In this document: one piece after another, positions 25,281 through 33,400 of the stretch | How positions within the stretch are numbered: position 1 is the stretch's first letter | Layout of the letters: each line of letters opens with the position of its first letter | Source: an uncultured Prevotellaceae bacterium | GTDB lineage: Bacteria > Bacteroidota > Bacteroidia > Bacteroidales > Bacteroidaceae | Length of the DNA: 54,118 nt | Direction: 5' to 3' | NCBI GenBank assembly: GCA_946405805.1 | Contig: CAMJIL010000013.1 | Span: 1-54,118 of the forward strand | Notes under the pieces: model-generated | Seen by the model: only the letters and a program-made list of their open reading frames with translations | Told to the model about the DNA's origin: nothing | Database searches by the model: none | Program-made: the position numbers and the translations under genes

Positions 25281-26264
25281 TTGAAGGTACTTCACTATAC
25301 ATCAACTCCAACAATCTTTCCCGTCCTCTCTGACAGGGTTGAGAATTGCATGATGCAGGCAGATTACCAGAAAGGTGTCTTTGCCTTCTATAGGTATGCC
25401 TGCTCTCAGCTGGAAGCGGTGAATCCCATGGTGGTTCATATCTATGGCGCTTGGGATTGGCGTTTATGTGTTATCGCCTTTGCTGCCAGACGACATAACA
25501 GGGTTGTGATATATTCTCCCATGCGTGGGTTGACGTCCTCTAATATTGAGTGGAATCCCTTCAAACGCGGATTCTGGAGATTCATGCTTTGTCAGTTTGG
25601 AGCGCTGAGATATGCTGATGTCCTTGTTATGCAAGACAATTACGAGGAAGGAATGCTTCATGCTACAGGATTGGACAAGGGATATGTAGAGGTGTTGCCT
25701 GCTCCTGAGTCTGAGGCGGATGTAGTGCAGAAGGAGTTTATGGATTCTCTCTACAACAAGACGGTTGATACTCATTATATGCGTTTCATAACGCCTCAGG
25801 AAAAGCAGTTTGTCATCTCTATGGTGCAGTTTGCGATGCTGGGAGTAGATAGCCAGATTGTTATGCCAAATATTCAGGATATATCCTTCCACAGGGTTGC
25901 TTTCTATGTCCATGATGAGGATGTAACAGACATCGTCAAGCAGGGCGCTGAGAAAGCACAGATTTCTATTCCTGAACTGACAGAGGTGACAGACGATATG
26001 CGCTATCCGAAGAAATATAAGCAATTCGGTGGCTTCCCTGACAAGAGTCCTTTTGCTATGATAAAGGCTGCTGGCAAGATTGGTCTGAAGAACCTCACCT
26101 TACGTCATTGGACAGAGTTATACCATCTTTTCCGCTATGAGGACTATGATGAGGACAAGACTGTTCAGGAACTCTCAAAGCACAGTCTGAAAAGAACAAC
26201 AAAGAAGATACAAGATAGGCTTACAGAATTATTTTTCTTAAAACCAGGTTATAAGATTTTATGA
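25281..26264 (+). CDS. Unknown protein, possible glycosyltransferase-like fold, TTG start
   Basis: A 327-residue cytoplasmic-looking protein I cannot assign. The N-terminal half (KVLHYTSTPTIFPV, then VVHIYGAWDWRLCVIAFAARRHNRVVIYSPMRGL) alternates beta and alpha like the first Rossmann domain of GT4-type glycosyltransferases, but the usual donor-binding ExxE motif of the second domain is not evident. The C-terminal third is charged, with many Lys and Tyr. Start is TTG at 25281; no ATG is near. It overlaps fbp by ATGA, so it is translated together with lysA and fbp. Confidence 0.75.
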   Translation: MKVLHYTSTPTIFPVLSDRVENCMMQADYQKGVFAFYRYACSQLEAVNPMVVHIYGAWDWRLCVIAFAARRHNRVVIYSPMRGLTSSNIEWNPFKRGFWRFMLCQFGALRYADVLVMQDNYEEGMLHATGLDKGYVEVLPAPESEADVVQKEFMDSLYNKTVDTHYMRFITPQEKQFVISMVQFAMLGVDSQIVMPNIQDISFHRVAFYVHDEDVTDIVKQGAEKAQISIPELTEVTDDMRYPKKYKQFGGFPDKSPFAMIKAAGKIGLKNLTLRHWTELYHLFRYEDYDEDKTVQELSKHSLKRTTKKIQDRLTELFFLKPGYKIL

Positions 26265-28261
26265 ACTCCCCAAAATATGACATAAGTAGCGATATGCATT
26301 ATCTGCAGCTGCTGGCGAAGTCTTTTCCAAATGTAGCAGCTGCATCAACTGAGATAATCAATCTCTCTGCCATCCTTAATCTTCCGAAAGGGACAGAGCA
26401 TTTCCTTGCTGACATACATGGTGAGCATGAGGCTTTCCTGCATGTGTTGAAGAATGCCTCTGGTCGAATCTCGAAAAAGGTGGATGAGATATTTGGGGAG
26501 TATATGCCTACATCTGCCAAGAAGGAATTGTGTACGCTGATATATTATCCTGAGCAGAAACTGGAACTGGTGAAGTCGCAGTTGGAGGAGCATGACAGCC
26601 GTGCCGAGTGGTATCGCATGACGCTGAATCAGCTGGTTATGGTGTTTCGTGAAATCAGTTCGAAATATACTCGCAGCCGCGTGCGTAAGTCATTGCCAAC
26701 GGAGTATTCCTACATCCTTGAGGAATTGCTTCATGAGCGTGCTGAGGAAAAGAATAAGGCTGGCTATGTGAGTGTCATCATCGATGAGATAATCTCTACT
26801 GACAGTGCTGATGATTTCATCATCGCTCTCTCTAATGTCATACAGCGTCTGGCTATAGCACAGTTGCATATTCTTGGTGATGTGTATGACAGAGGTCCTG
26901 GTGCTCATATCATCATGGATAAGCTATCTACATATCACTCTTGGGACATCCAGTGGGGTAATCATGATATGTTGTGGGCAGGGGCTTGTGCTGGTAATGA
27001 TGCTTGCATCTGTAATGTTATCCGTCTGTCATTGCGTTATGCTAATCTCCTCACCCTCGATGATGGCTATGGTATAAGTCTGATGCCTCTTGCTACCTTC
27101 GCTATGGAGACATATGCTGATGACCCTTGTACTGCTTTCGAACCAATCCTGAATTCTGAGAACCATGATAAGTTCGACCAGAAGACTCTGCGCCTGATGG
27201 CTATGATGCATAAGGCGATTACTATCTTGCAGTTTAAGGCGGAGGCAAAGATTATTAAGCGTAATCCGTTGTGGAAGATGGATGACCGTTGTATGCTTGA
27301 GACTATTGATTTCAAGAATGGTACCAGCACCATAGATGGTAAGGCATATAAGATGTTGGATATGAACTTCCCAACAGTAAACCCTGATGACCCTTCTGCA
27401 TTCACTCAGGAAGAGGAGTTGCTGATGAAGAAACTGCATCATTCTTTCCGCGTGTCAGAGAAATTGCAGAGGCATATCAAGACAATTCTCTCTCATGGTT
27501 GTATGTATGCCATCTATAACAACAACCTGCTCTTCCACGCTTCTATTCCGCTTAATGAGGACGGAACCCTGAAGGAGGTGGAGCTGAGACCTGGGGAGAA
27601 ATATTCTGGTATGTCATTGTTCAGTGAGACAGGCCATCTTGTGCGTTCTGCATTTGCTAATGATACTGCTGCTGAGGAGAAACAATACGCAAAGGATTAC
27701 TTCATGTATCTTTGGTGTGGCCCAAACTCATGCCTCTTCGATAAGGCAAAGATGGCTACCTTCGAGCGCTATTTCCTTGCAGAGAAGGAGACGCATGTGG
27801 AGGAGAAGGGATGGTTCTTCAAACTGCGTGAACAGGAAAAGACGGCTGACACTATTCTTGATGCCTTTGGGGTGGAAGGGCCTAATCGACACATTATCAA
27901 CGGACACGTGCCTGTGCATGTGAAGAAGGGTGAGACACCTATTAAGGCGAATGGCAAACTGATGGTCATCGATGGTGGCTTTGCAGAGCCTTATCATAAG
28001 GAAACAGGTATAGCAGGATACACCCTCGTATATCACTCTCGCGAATTTGAACTCGTGCAGCATGAGCCATTCACCAATGTGGAGGATGCCATCCGCGAGG
28101 GAAGAGATATCAAATCGACAACACAGATTGTGGCAACAGTAGGACATCGCCTGCTGGTGGCTGATACTGATAGGGGTAAGGAGTTGAAGAAGCAGATTGC
28201 TGACCTGCGAGAGCTGCTCTATGCCTTCAGACATGGTTTTATAAAAGAAGTAAAGAAATGA
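26261..28261 (+). CDS. fbp: Fructose-1,6-bisphosphatase class III
   Basis: Gluconeogenic phosphatase of the large, metallophosphoesterase-like class III family, 666 aa, the usual length. Metal-binding signatures are DIHGEHEAFLHVL near residue 50, HILGDVYDRGPGAHIIMD, WGNHDMLWAGA and, near the end, INGHVPV with VIDGGFAEPYHKETGIAGYTL. Translational overlaps at both ends (4 bp each) tie it to the unknown gene before and the small membrane protein after. Confidence 0.95.
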   Translation: MNSPKYDISSDMHYLQLLAKSFPNVAAASTEIINLSAILNLPKGTEHFLADIHGEHEAFLHVLKNASGRISKKVDEIFGEYMPTSAKKELCTLIYYPEQKLELVKSQLEEHDSRAEWYRMTLNQLVMVFREISSKYTRSRVRKSLPTEYSYILEELLHERAEEKNKAGYVSVIIDEIISTDSADDFIIALSNVIQRLAIAQLHILGDVYDRGPGAHIIMDKLSTYHSWDIQWGNHDMLWAGACAGNDACICNVIRLSLRYANLLTLDDGYGISLMPLATFAMETYADDPCTAFEPILNSENHDKFDQKTLRLMAMMHKAITILQFKAEAKIIKRNPLWKMDDRCMLETIDFKNGTSTIDGKAYKMLDMNFPTVNPDDPSAFTQEEELLMKKLHHSFRVSEKLQRHIKTILSHGCMYAIYNNNLLFHASIPLNEDGTLKEVELRPGEKYSGMSLFSETGHLVRSAFANDTAAEEKQYAKDYFMYLWCGPNSCLFDKAKMATFERYFLAEKETHVEEKGWFFKLREQEKTADTILDAFGVEGPNRHIINGHVPVHVKKGETPIKANGKLMVIDGGFAEPYHKETGIAGYTLVYHSREFELVQHEPFTNVEDAIREGRDIKSTTQIVATVGHRLLVADTDRGKELKKQIADLRELLYAFRHGFIKEVKK

Positions 28262-28542
28262 GTAATAGTATAACATTATTTTATTGTCAGTATATCATGA
28301 CAATAGTCACCATCGTGGCAATTCCATTGCTGTTGTGGTATGTGAGAAAAGAAAGATTCCAACAGAAGTACAGAGTGCTTTCACGTATGCGCTTTGCCTT
28401 CTTCATATTGTTGGCAGTAGCTGATTTCGGACTCTATGCAATGACAGATGTGGTGTCATTCTTCTATCTTGGTGCGATAACATGTCTTTCAATGGCCTTC
28501 TGTGATATAAAAGGCACTTTTGGTGAAGCTCATGAAGAGTGA
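28258..28542 (+). CDS. Small membrane protein with three helices, unknown
   Basis: A 94-residue protein with hydrophobic segments at about 10-27, 47-62 and 66-82 and a basic loop KERFQQKYRVLSRMR between the first two. No family recognised. It starts in an ATGA overlap with fbp and its end overlaps the GNAT gene, so it is a genuine member of the operon. Confidence 0.75.
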   Translation: MSNSITLFYCQYIMTIVTIVAIPLLLWYVRKERFQQKYRVLSRMRFAFFILLAVADFGLYAMTDVVSFFYLGAITCLSMAFCDIKGTFGEAHEE

Positions 28543-28891
28543 TTTGATTATAAGCCAGCAGGACAGCTTCCCTATATGTAATGATGAGGGAAAGACTGTG
28601 GGGGTTGTTGAGTTATTCAACTATTCTCCCCTGAACGACAGGGCAGAGCTGGGCATTGAGATAGAGCCGGCGTGGCAGGGAAAAGGCTTGGGAAAAAGGT
28701 CTGTCCTGAAAATGCTGAGATATGCCAAGGAAGAGCTGGCCCTTCATACTCTCTATGTTATTGTTGAGGAAGATAATATACCCTCTTTGAGCCTCTTTCG
28801 CAATTTGGGATTCGAGGAACAAACCATACGTAATTGGTTCAGGGAAGGTGAGAAATATAAGAATGGAAAATTATTACAATATACACTATGA
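28532..28891 (+). CDS. GNAT-family N-acetyltransferase
   Basis: A 119-residue acyltransferase, RimJ/RimL-like. The acetyl-CoA loop is WQGKGLGKRSV, preceded by AELGIEIEP and followed by LYVIVEEDNIPSLSLFRNLGF, the standard end of the fold. I use the ATG at 28532, which overlaps the previous gene by 11 bp; in-frame TTG and GTG codons lie just upstream. It is shorter than most RimJ/L proteins because the first strand-helix pair is abbreviated. Overlaps glnS by 4 bp. Confidence 0.88.
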   Translation: MKSDLIISQQDSFPICNDEGKTVGVVELFNYSPLNDRAELGIEIEPAWQGKGLGKRSVLKMLRYAKEELALHTLYVIVEEDNIPSLSLFRNLGFEEQTIRNWFREGEKYKNGKLLQYTL

Positions 28892-30681
28892 CAGAAAATA
28901 ACATACAGGAAGAAAAGAAGAGCTTGAATTTTATCGAGCAGATAGTAGAGAACGACTTGGCAGAGGGTAAGAATGGCGGTCGCATTCAGACTCGTTTCCC
29001 ACCAGAGCCAAATGGTTATCTCCACATCGGACATGCTAAAGCTATCGCCTTAGACTTTGGCATCGCACAGAAATATGGTGGCGTATGTAACCTCCGCATG
29101 GATGATACCAATCCTCAGAAAGAGGATATGGAATATGTCAGAGCCATAGAACGTGATATCGAATGGCTGGGTTTCAAATGGGGTAAGGTGTTGTATGCTT
29201 CTGATTATTTTCAGGAGTTGTGGGACCTTGCCGTAGAACTCATCAAGCGTGGCAAGGCTTATGTTGACGAACAGAGTGCTGACGAGATAGCTGCCCAGAA
29301 GGGTACTCCGACAACACCTGGTATAGAGTCTCCTTATCGTAACCGTCCTGTTGAGGAGTCGCTGAAACTCTTTGAGGAAATGAATAGCGGCAATATGGAG
29401 CCAGGTAAGATGGTGCTTCGTGCCAAAATCGATATGGCATCAGACAATATGCACTTCCGCGATCCTATTATGTATCGTGTGCTCAATATGCCTCACTGGC
29501 GTACTGGCACCAAGTGGAATGCTTATCCTATGTATGACTATACTCATGGACAGTGTGACTATTGGGAGGGTGTGACGCATTCTCTTTGCACATTGGAATT
29601 TGTGAGCCATCGTCCTCTGTATGACCTCTTCGTAGATTGGGCAAAAGAGGTGGATCATGAGTTGGGAAAACATCCTGAACTGAACCCTGCTGATAATTGG
29701 GATATCAATGACTATCGCTCTCGTCAGACAGAGTTTAATAAGCTCAATCTTACTCACATCCTGCTTTCAAAGCGTAATCTCCTCATCCTTGTCAACGAGA
29801 AGGTTGTTGACGGTTGGGATGACCCTCGTATGCCTACCATCAGTGCTTTCCGCAGAAGGGGATATTCTCCTGAGAGTATCGTGTCTTTCATCGATAAGAT
29901 AGGATACACCAAGTTCGATGCCCTCAACCAGATGTCTCTCTTCGAGAGTGCTGTGCGTGAAGACCTCAATAAGCGTGCTATGAGAGTCAGCGCTGTCATA
30001 AATCCTGTTAAGCTGGTTATCACTAATTTCCCAGAGGGACAGACAGAGACATATAACGCTGTCAACAATCCTGAGAATGAAGCAGACGGAACACATGAGA
30101 TAGTATTCTCACGTGAGTTGTGGATAGAACGTGACGACTTCATGGAGGATGCTCCAAAGAAATTCTTCCGTCTCGGACCTGGTAAGGAGGTGCGCCTGAA
30201 GAACTCATATATAATAAGGTGTCCTGAAACAGATTGCTGCAAGAAGGATGCTGATGGTAATGTTATAGAGGTGTATGCAGAACTGATACCAGAGACAAGG
30301 ACTGGCGAAGCAAACTGCAACATGAAGATTAAGGGAAAGACAATCCATTGGGTTAGCTGCAACCATTGCCTTGAGGCAGAGGTGAGAAACTATGACCGCC
30401 TGTGGCTCGTAGAAAATCCACGTGATGAGGTGGCAGCATATTCTAAGTCACAGGGTAAGGACCGCATCGATATTGACGATATGCGAAAGTTCCTCAATCC
30501 TGACAGCCTTGAGATTAAGAAGGCTTATGTCGAAGAATGGTGTGCCACAAGAAAACCTCTCGACTACCTGCAGTTCCAACGCATAGGATACTATACCCCT
30601 GACTATACTTCTACACCAGATCATCTCGTCTTCAATAAGACTGTTGGTCTCAAGGATACATGGAAGCCTGCTAATGCTTAA
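28888..30681 (+). CDS. glnS: Glutaminyl-tRNA synthetase
   Basis: Charges tRNA-Gln directly, 597 aa. The class-I signature is PPEPNGYLHIGHAKA and the KMSKS-equivalent is LLSKRNL. The catalytic core has LRMDDTNPQKE and MYDYTHGQCDYWEGVTHSLCTLEF, and the C-terminal anticodon-binding beta-barrels are complete. The core favours GlnRS over GluRS. Its stop overlaps the ATG of the TPR gene by 8 bp. Confidence 0.95.
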   Translation: MTENNIQEEKKSLNFIEQIVENDLAEGKNGGRIQTRFPPEPNGYLHIGHAKAIALDFGIAQKYGGVCNLRMDDTNPQKEDMEYVRAIERDIEWLGFKWGKVLYASDYFQELWDLAVELIKRGKAYVDEQSADEIAAQKGTPTTPGIESPYRNRPVEESLKLFEEMNSGNMEPGKMVLRAKIDMASDNMHFRDPIMYRVLNMPHWRTGTKWNAYPMYDYTHGQCDYWEGVTHSLCTLEFVSHRPLYDLFVDWAKEVDHELGKHPELNPADNWDINDYRSRQTEFNKLNLTHILLSKRNLLILVNEKVVDGWDDPRMPTISAFRRRGYSPESIVSFIDKIGYTKFDALNQMSLFESAVREDLNKRAMRVSAVINPVKLVITNFPEGQTETYNAVNNPENEADGTHEIVFSRELWIERDDFMEDAPKKFFRLGPGKEVRLKNSYIIRCPETDCCKKDADGNVIEVYAELIPETRTGEANCNMKIKGKTIHWVSCNHCLEAEVRNYDRLWLVENPRDEVAAYSKSQGKDRIDIDDMRKFLNPDSLEIKKAYVEEWCATRKPLDYLQFQRIGYYTPDYTSTPDHLVFNKTVGLKDTWKPANA

Positions 30682-31789
30682 CGAATTTCAGAAATATACA
30701 GCATCTCCTGAATTTCAGGAATTACTTCATCGCTACGAAAAAGCGCGTGAAGAGGATACTCCATGCTTTTTGGAGATGGATGACATTATCGATATCGCAG
30801 AGTATTATCACTCTATCGATGCCTTTGATGAGGCAGAGGCTGCTGCAGACTATTGCCAGAAACTCTATCCTGATGATGATAGCGCTGTGCTCTTCAAGGC
30901 TCGCATGGCTCTCATCGATTATGGAGATTATAAGAAGGCTGAAGAACTCTATGATGCTCTCCCCGAGAAGAATGACAGCATAGAACTGGCATACGTCTAT
31001 GGTGAGATTCTGGTATGTAAGAATAGGGTAGAGGAGGCAGAGAAATATCTCCGTGAGAAGTATGAAAAAGAGCTTCGTCGTTATGATGAATACCAAACTC
31101 GCAGGAGTGATTCCGTTGACAGCTATGATGATGAGGAGGAAGAAGATGAGTATGAGGACTTGCGTGATTCCCTTGACCATTTCCCTCTCGATATCGCAAT
31201 GATGTATTGTGATCACGGCCTGCCTGACTATGCAGAACGGTGGCTCGATTTGGCTTCTGAGGAAGTCGATGGTATGGAGTTCGAATATTGGGAAACATGG
31301 GGACGCATATACCACATGCAGGAGCGTTTCAAAGAGGCCATAGTGGCTTGGAACAAAGCTCTTGATATCGATGCTTATTCTTTCTCAGTATGGATTCATC
31401 TCTGCGATGCACAATATCAGGAAGGCCTCATTGATGATGCTATACAGAGTGCAGAATTTGCACAGGCTATCTCTGTTGATGACCCACAGCCTAATATGTT
31501 CCTTGGTGCCTTGCATCTTGAGAATAATGACCCTAAGCGTGGAGTAGAGGAGTTCTTTAAAACCATAGAGAAGTCAGGCTATGATGTAGCTGTCATGATT
31601 CGTGTTGGCATCGCCTTCTACGAATTAGGATATCTTCAGGCAGCCCGAAACATGATGGAGATGATAAAGAAACCCTTTGAGGATATGGATATGCTATCCG
31701 AATGTCCCCCCATCGTACAGGAGATAATCGATAAGTGTGATGATACTTCGTATGAAAACGAAAACCAAAACCAAAACGAAAACTCTTAA
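30674..31789 (+). CDS. TPR-repeat protein with a repeat-coded C-terminal tail
   Basis: A soluble helical-repeat protein of 371 aa, likely a scaffold for protein contacts. TPR-like helix pairs run along the chain (for example YHSIDAFDEAEAAADYCQKLYP and RIYHMQERFKEAIVAWNKAL). An acidic stretch DDEEEEDEYED interrupts them near residue 155. I start at ATG 30674 inside glnS; an earlier GTG adds 10 residues. The last 15 residues, DDTSYENENQNQNENS, are coded by AACGAAAACC-type hexamers, and this tail nearly equals the end of QueC. Confidence 0.9.
   Translation: MLNEFQKYTASPEFQELLHRYEKAREEDTPCFLEMDDIIDIAEYYHSIDAFDEAEAAADYCQKLYPDDDSAVLFKARMALIDYGDYKKAEELYDALPEKNDSIELAYVYGEILVCKNRVEEAEKYLREKYEKELRRYDEYQTRRSDSVDSYDDEEEEDEYEDLRDSLDHFPLDIAMMYCDHGLPDYAERWLDLASEEVDGMEFEYWETWGRIYHMQERFKEAIVAWNKALDIDAYSFSVWIHLCDAQYQEGLIDDAIQSAEFAQAISVDDPQPNMFLGALHLENNDPKRGVEEFFKTIEKSGYDVAVMIRVGIAFYELGYLQAARNMMEMIKKPFEDMDMLSECPPIVQEIIDKCDDTSYENENQNQNENS
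31744..31786 (+). repeat. AACGAAAACCAAAAC hexamer repeat coding the TPR protein tail
   Basis: The anchor ACTTCGTATGAAAAC is followed by GAAAAC/CAAAAC hexamers to the stop codon. The same arrangement, on the other strand, is found at 4107-4150 in queC. Non-coding relatives are at 35523-35558 and 39154-39190. Confidence 0.9.
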
Positions 31790-31899
31790 ACTCTAAACTT
31801 ACCACTGCCTCTCGCTCGGCTTGTCCGCTTGCACCAAGGGTTTGTACGCCCGACTGCAAGAAACTATAAACTTTAAACTTTAAACGTTAAACGTTATAC
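31790..31899 (+). repeat. Heptad-containing junction between the TPR gene and dedA
   Basis: A short ACTCTAA heptad follows the stop; about 60 bp of GC-richer sequence (31800-31860) shows no gene; then ACTATAA, ACTTTAA, ACTTTAA, ACGTTAA, ACGTTAT run straight into the dedA ATG (31900). Confidence 0.75.
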
Positions 31900-32514
31900 A
31901 TGTTCACCAGTCTTTTATCCAATCTCAATTACTATACGGTATTTCTTCTCATGCTGATGGAGAGTACCGTTCTCCCAGTTCCTTCAGAATTGGTTGTTGC
32001 TCCTGCGGCATTCAATGCTGCTGAGGGAGATTATAGCTTCTGGCTCATAATACTACTTGCTACCCTTGGTGCCGACTGTGGTGCCACCATCAACTATTTG
32101 GCAGGCTACTATCTTGGTCGTCCTATCATCTATGCCTTTGCCAACAGCAAGTGGGGAAAGATGTGTCTCCTCAATCAGCAGAAGGTAGAACAGGCAGAGA
32201 AGTATTTCGACAATCATGGCGCTGTGGCAACTATCACAGGACGTCTTGTACCAGGAATACGTCATCTGATATCTATTCCTGCAGGACTTGCCAAGATGAA
32301 CTACTGGCGCTTCCTGCTGTTTACCACCATTGGTGCTGGAGCGTGGAATATCATTCTGGGTGCTATGGGATGGTATATGCATTCTTTCGTCACAAGAAGT
32401 GAGTTGAATGACAAAATAGAAGAATATGCAGAATACATCAAATTCATCATACTTGGACTTGTTGTGTTGGCAATTGTGTACTTCTGTGTGAGATATTTTA
32501 TAAAAAAGAAATAA
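31900..32514 (+). CDS. DedA family inner-membrane protein
   Basis: A 204-residue polytopic protein of the DedA/VTT (SNARE-associated) family, whose bacterial members act in undecaprenyl-phosphate or lipid translocation across the inner membrane. Family marks are ESTVLPVPSELV, TLGADCGATINYLAGYYLG, the FxxxG-type ITGRLVPGIRHLISIPAGLAKM and a terminal helix. A uppP gene, whose product recycles the same carrier lipid, is elsewhere in the window, but no direct link is shown. Confidence 0.92.
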   Translation: MFTSLLSNLNYYTVFLLMLMESTVLPVPSELVVAPAAFNAAEGDYSFWLIILLATLGADCGATINYLAGYYLGRPIIYAFANSKWGKMCLLNQQKVEQAEKYFDNHGAVATITGRLVPGIRHLISIPAGLAKMNYWRFLLFTTIGAGAWNIILGAMGWYMHSFVTRSELNDKIEEYAEYIKFIILGLVVLAIVYFCVRYFIKKK

Positions 32515-32610
32515 AAATTACACAAAAAACACAATTTTGGGCCATTTTTCGAAATTTTTCCAAAAAAAAACAAGAAATTTGACCATAATCAAAAAAAAAA
32601 GTCAAAAAAA
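32515..32610. other. A/T-rich gap after dedA, no gene seen
   Basis: Very A-rich DNA with several A8-A10 runs. No start codon with a plausible reading frame, no heptad array and no stable hairpin were seen. It may act as an UP-like or curved segment for the promoter at 32611. Confidence 0.5.
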
Positions 32611-32642
32611 TTTGCACAATTGATGAAAATCATTTACTTTTG
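32611..32642 (+). promoter_or_regulatory. Promoter driving a candidate small RNA
   Basis: TTTG at 32611-32614, a 20-bp spacer and TACTTTTG at 32635-32642: an exact fit to the Bacteroidetes consensus with the modal spacing seen in this window. Confidence 0.75.
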
Positions 32643-32649
32643 CAATCGT

Positions 32650-32742
32650 TATCCTGAATACAATCTTTTTACCTTAAAAGGCTAATACCTATTGAGATTG
32701 GAACGTCCTCACTGTGAAGTCAGGGCGTTCCGAAATTTTTTA
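32650..32742 (+). ncRNA. Candidate small RNA of about 95 nt, or a 5' attenuator of the PAQR gene
   Basis: A good promoter (32611-32642) and an intrinsic terminator (32700-32742) bracket about 95 nt that contain no ATG and no open frame. Inside are a small CCTTAAAAGG hairpin and the segment GGCTAATACCTATTGAG. The next gene starts at 32789, beyond the terminator and an AATTCAT heptad array, so this may be an independent RNA or a leader attenuator. No known RNA family was recognised. Confidence 0.45.
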
Positions 32743-32745
32743 TAG
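32700..32745 (+). terminator. Terminator of the candidate small RNA
   Basis: GGAACGTCCT (32700-32709) pairs with AGGGCGTTCC (32722-32731) over 10 bp with one G-U pair; GAAA and a T6 tract follow. Confidence 0.75.
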
Positions 32746-32754
32746 GGGCCATCT

Positions 32755-32783
32755 TTAATTCATAATTCATAATTCATAATTTT
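32755..32783 (+). repeat. AATTCAT heptad array before the PAQR gene
   Basis: Three to four AATTCAT units in exact 7-bp phase, ending 6 bp before the GTG start at 32789. Confidence 0.85.
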
Positions 32784-32788
32784 CTAAA

Positions 32789-33400
32789 GTGAAGGAGAAA
32801 CTAAATACAATAACACATCTTATCGGAGTAGTCTTTGCACTATCCTCTATCTGGATGGTGTGGCCTGCTGTCTATCGTGGTTGGGAATATGCCTTTGGCG
32901 TACTCTTCTTTATTGTTGGTATGTTCCTGATGTTCCTTGCCAGCACTATATATCATTGGGTACCACAGGAACACAGTACAGCAAAAGGTGTACTCCGTCG
33001 CCTTGATCATATCTCCATCTATGTCATGATAGCCTGCAGCTATACCCCTATCTGCGTTTCTGTTATCGGAGGCTGGTTGGGGTGGCTTGTCTTTGGCCTG
33101 CAATGGGCTGTGGTAATAGGAGGTGTGTTCTACAAGGTCTTTGCTATGGGACGTTATCCTCGTCTCTCTCTGGCACTATATCTCATCATGGGATGGAGCG
33201 TAGTACTCATCATACGCCCTGTCATCCTATCTCTATCTACTCCAGCAATGCTGTGTATAATAGGGGAGGGACTCCTATATACTATCGGCACATATTTCTT
33301 TGCCCATGATGATAAGAAGTATTATCATGGTGTATGGCATATCTTTGTGCTGCTGGGTGCTATGGCACATTGGACTGCTGTATTGCTGATAATATTATAG
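32789..33400 (+). CDS. Hemolysin III / PAQR-like membrane protein, GTG start
   Basis: A seven-helix membrane protein of 203 aa of the HlyIII/YqfA (TrhA) family, structurally related to PAQR hydrolases. Conserved residues are the first-helix THLIG, ASTIYHWV with the metal-type His, LRRLDHISIYVMIACSYTP, and the terminal HGVWHIFVLLGAMAHW with two further His. A zinc-dependent membrane hydrolase role is inferred from the superfamily; bacterial members are linked to membrane fluidity. The last 41 bp overlap the end of the convergent TPR gene. Confidence 0.9.
   Translation: MKEKLNTITHLIGVVFALSSIWMVWPAVYRGWEYAFGVLFFIVGMFLMFLASTIYHWVPQEHSTAKGVLRRLDHISIYVMIACSYTPICVSVIGGWLGWLVFGLQWAVVIGGVFYKVFAMGRYPRLSLALYLIMGWSVVLIIRPVILSLSTPAMLCIIGEGLLYTIGTYFFAHDDKKYYHGVWHIFVLLGAMAHWTAVLLIIL

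Noticed and set aside
30722..31315. 197-codon minus-strand frame opposite the TPR gene
   Set aside because: Hydrophobic only because it mirrors the acidic codons of the TPR protein; no promoter.
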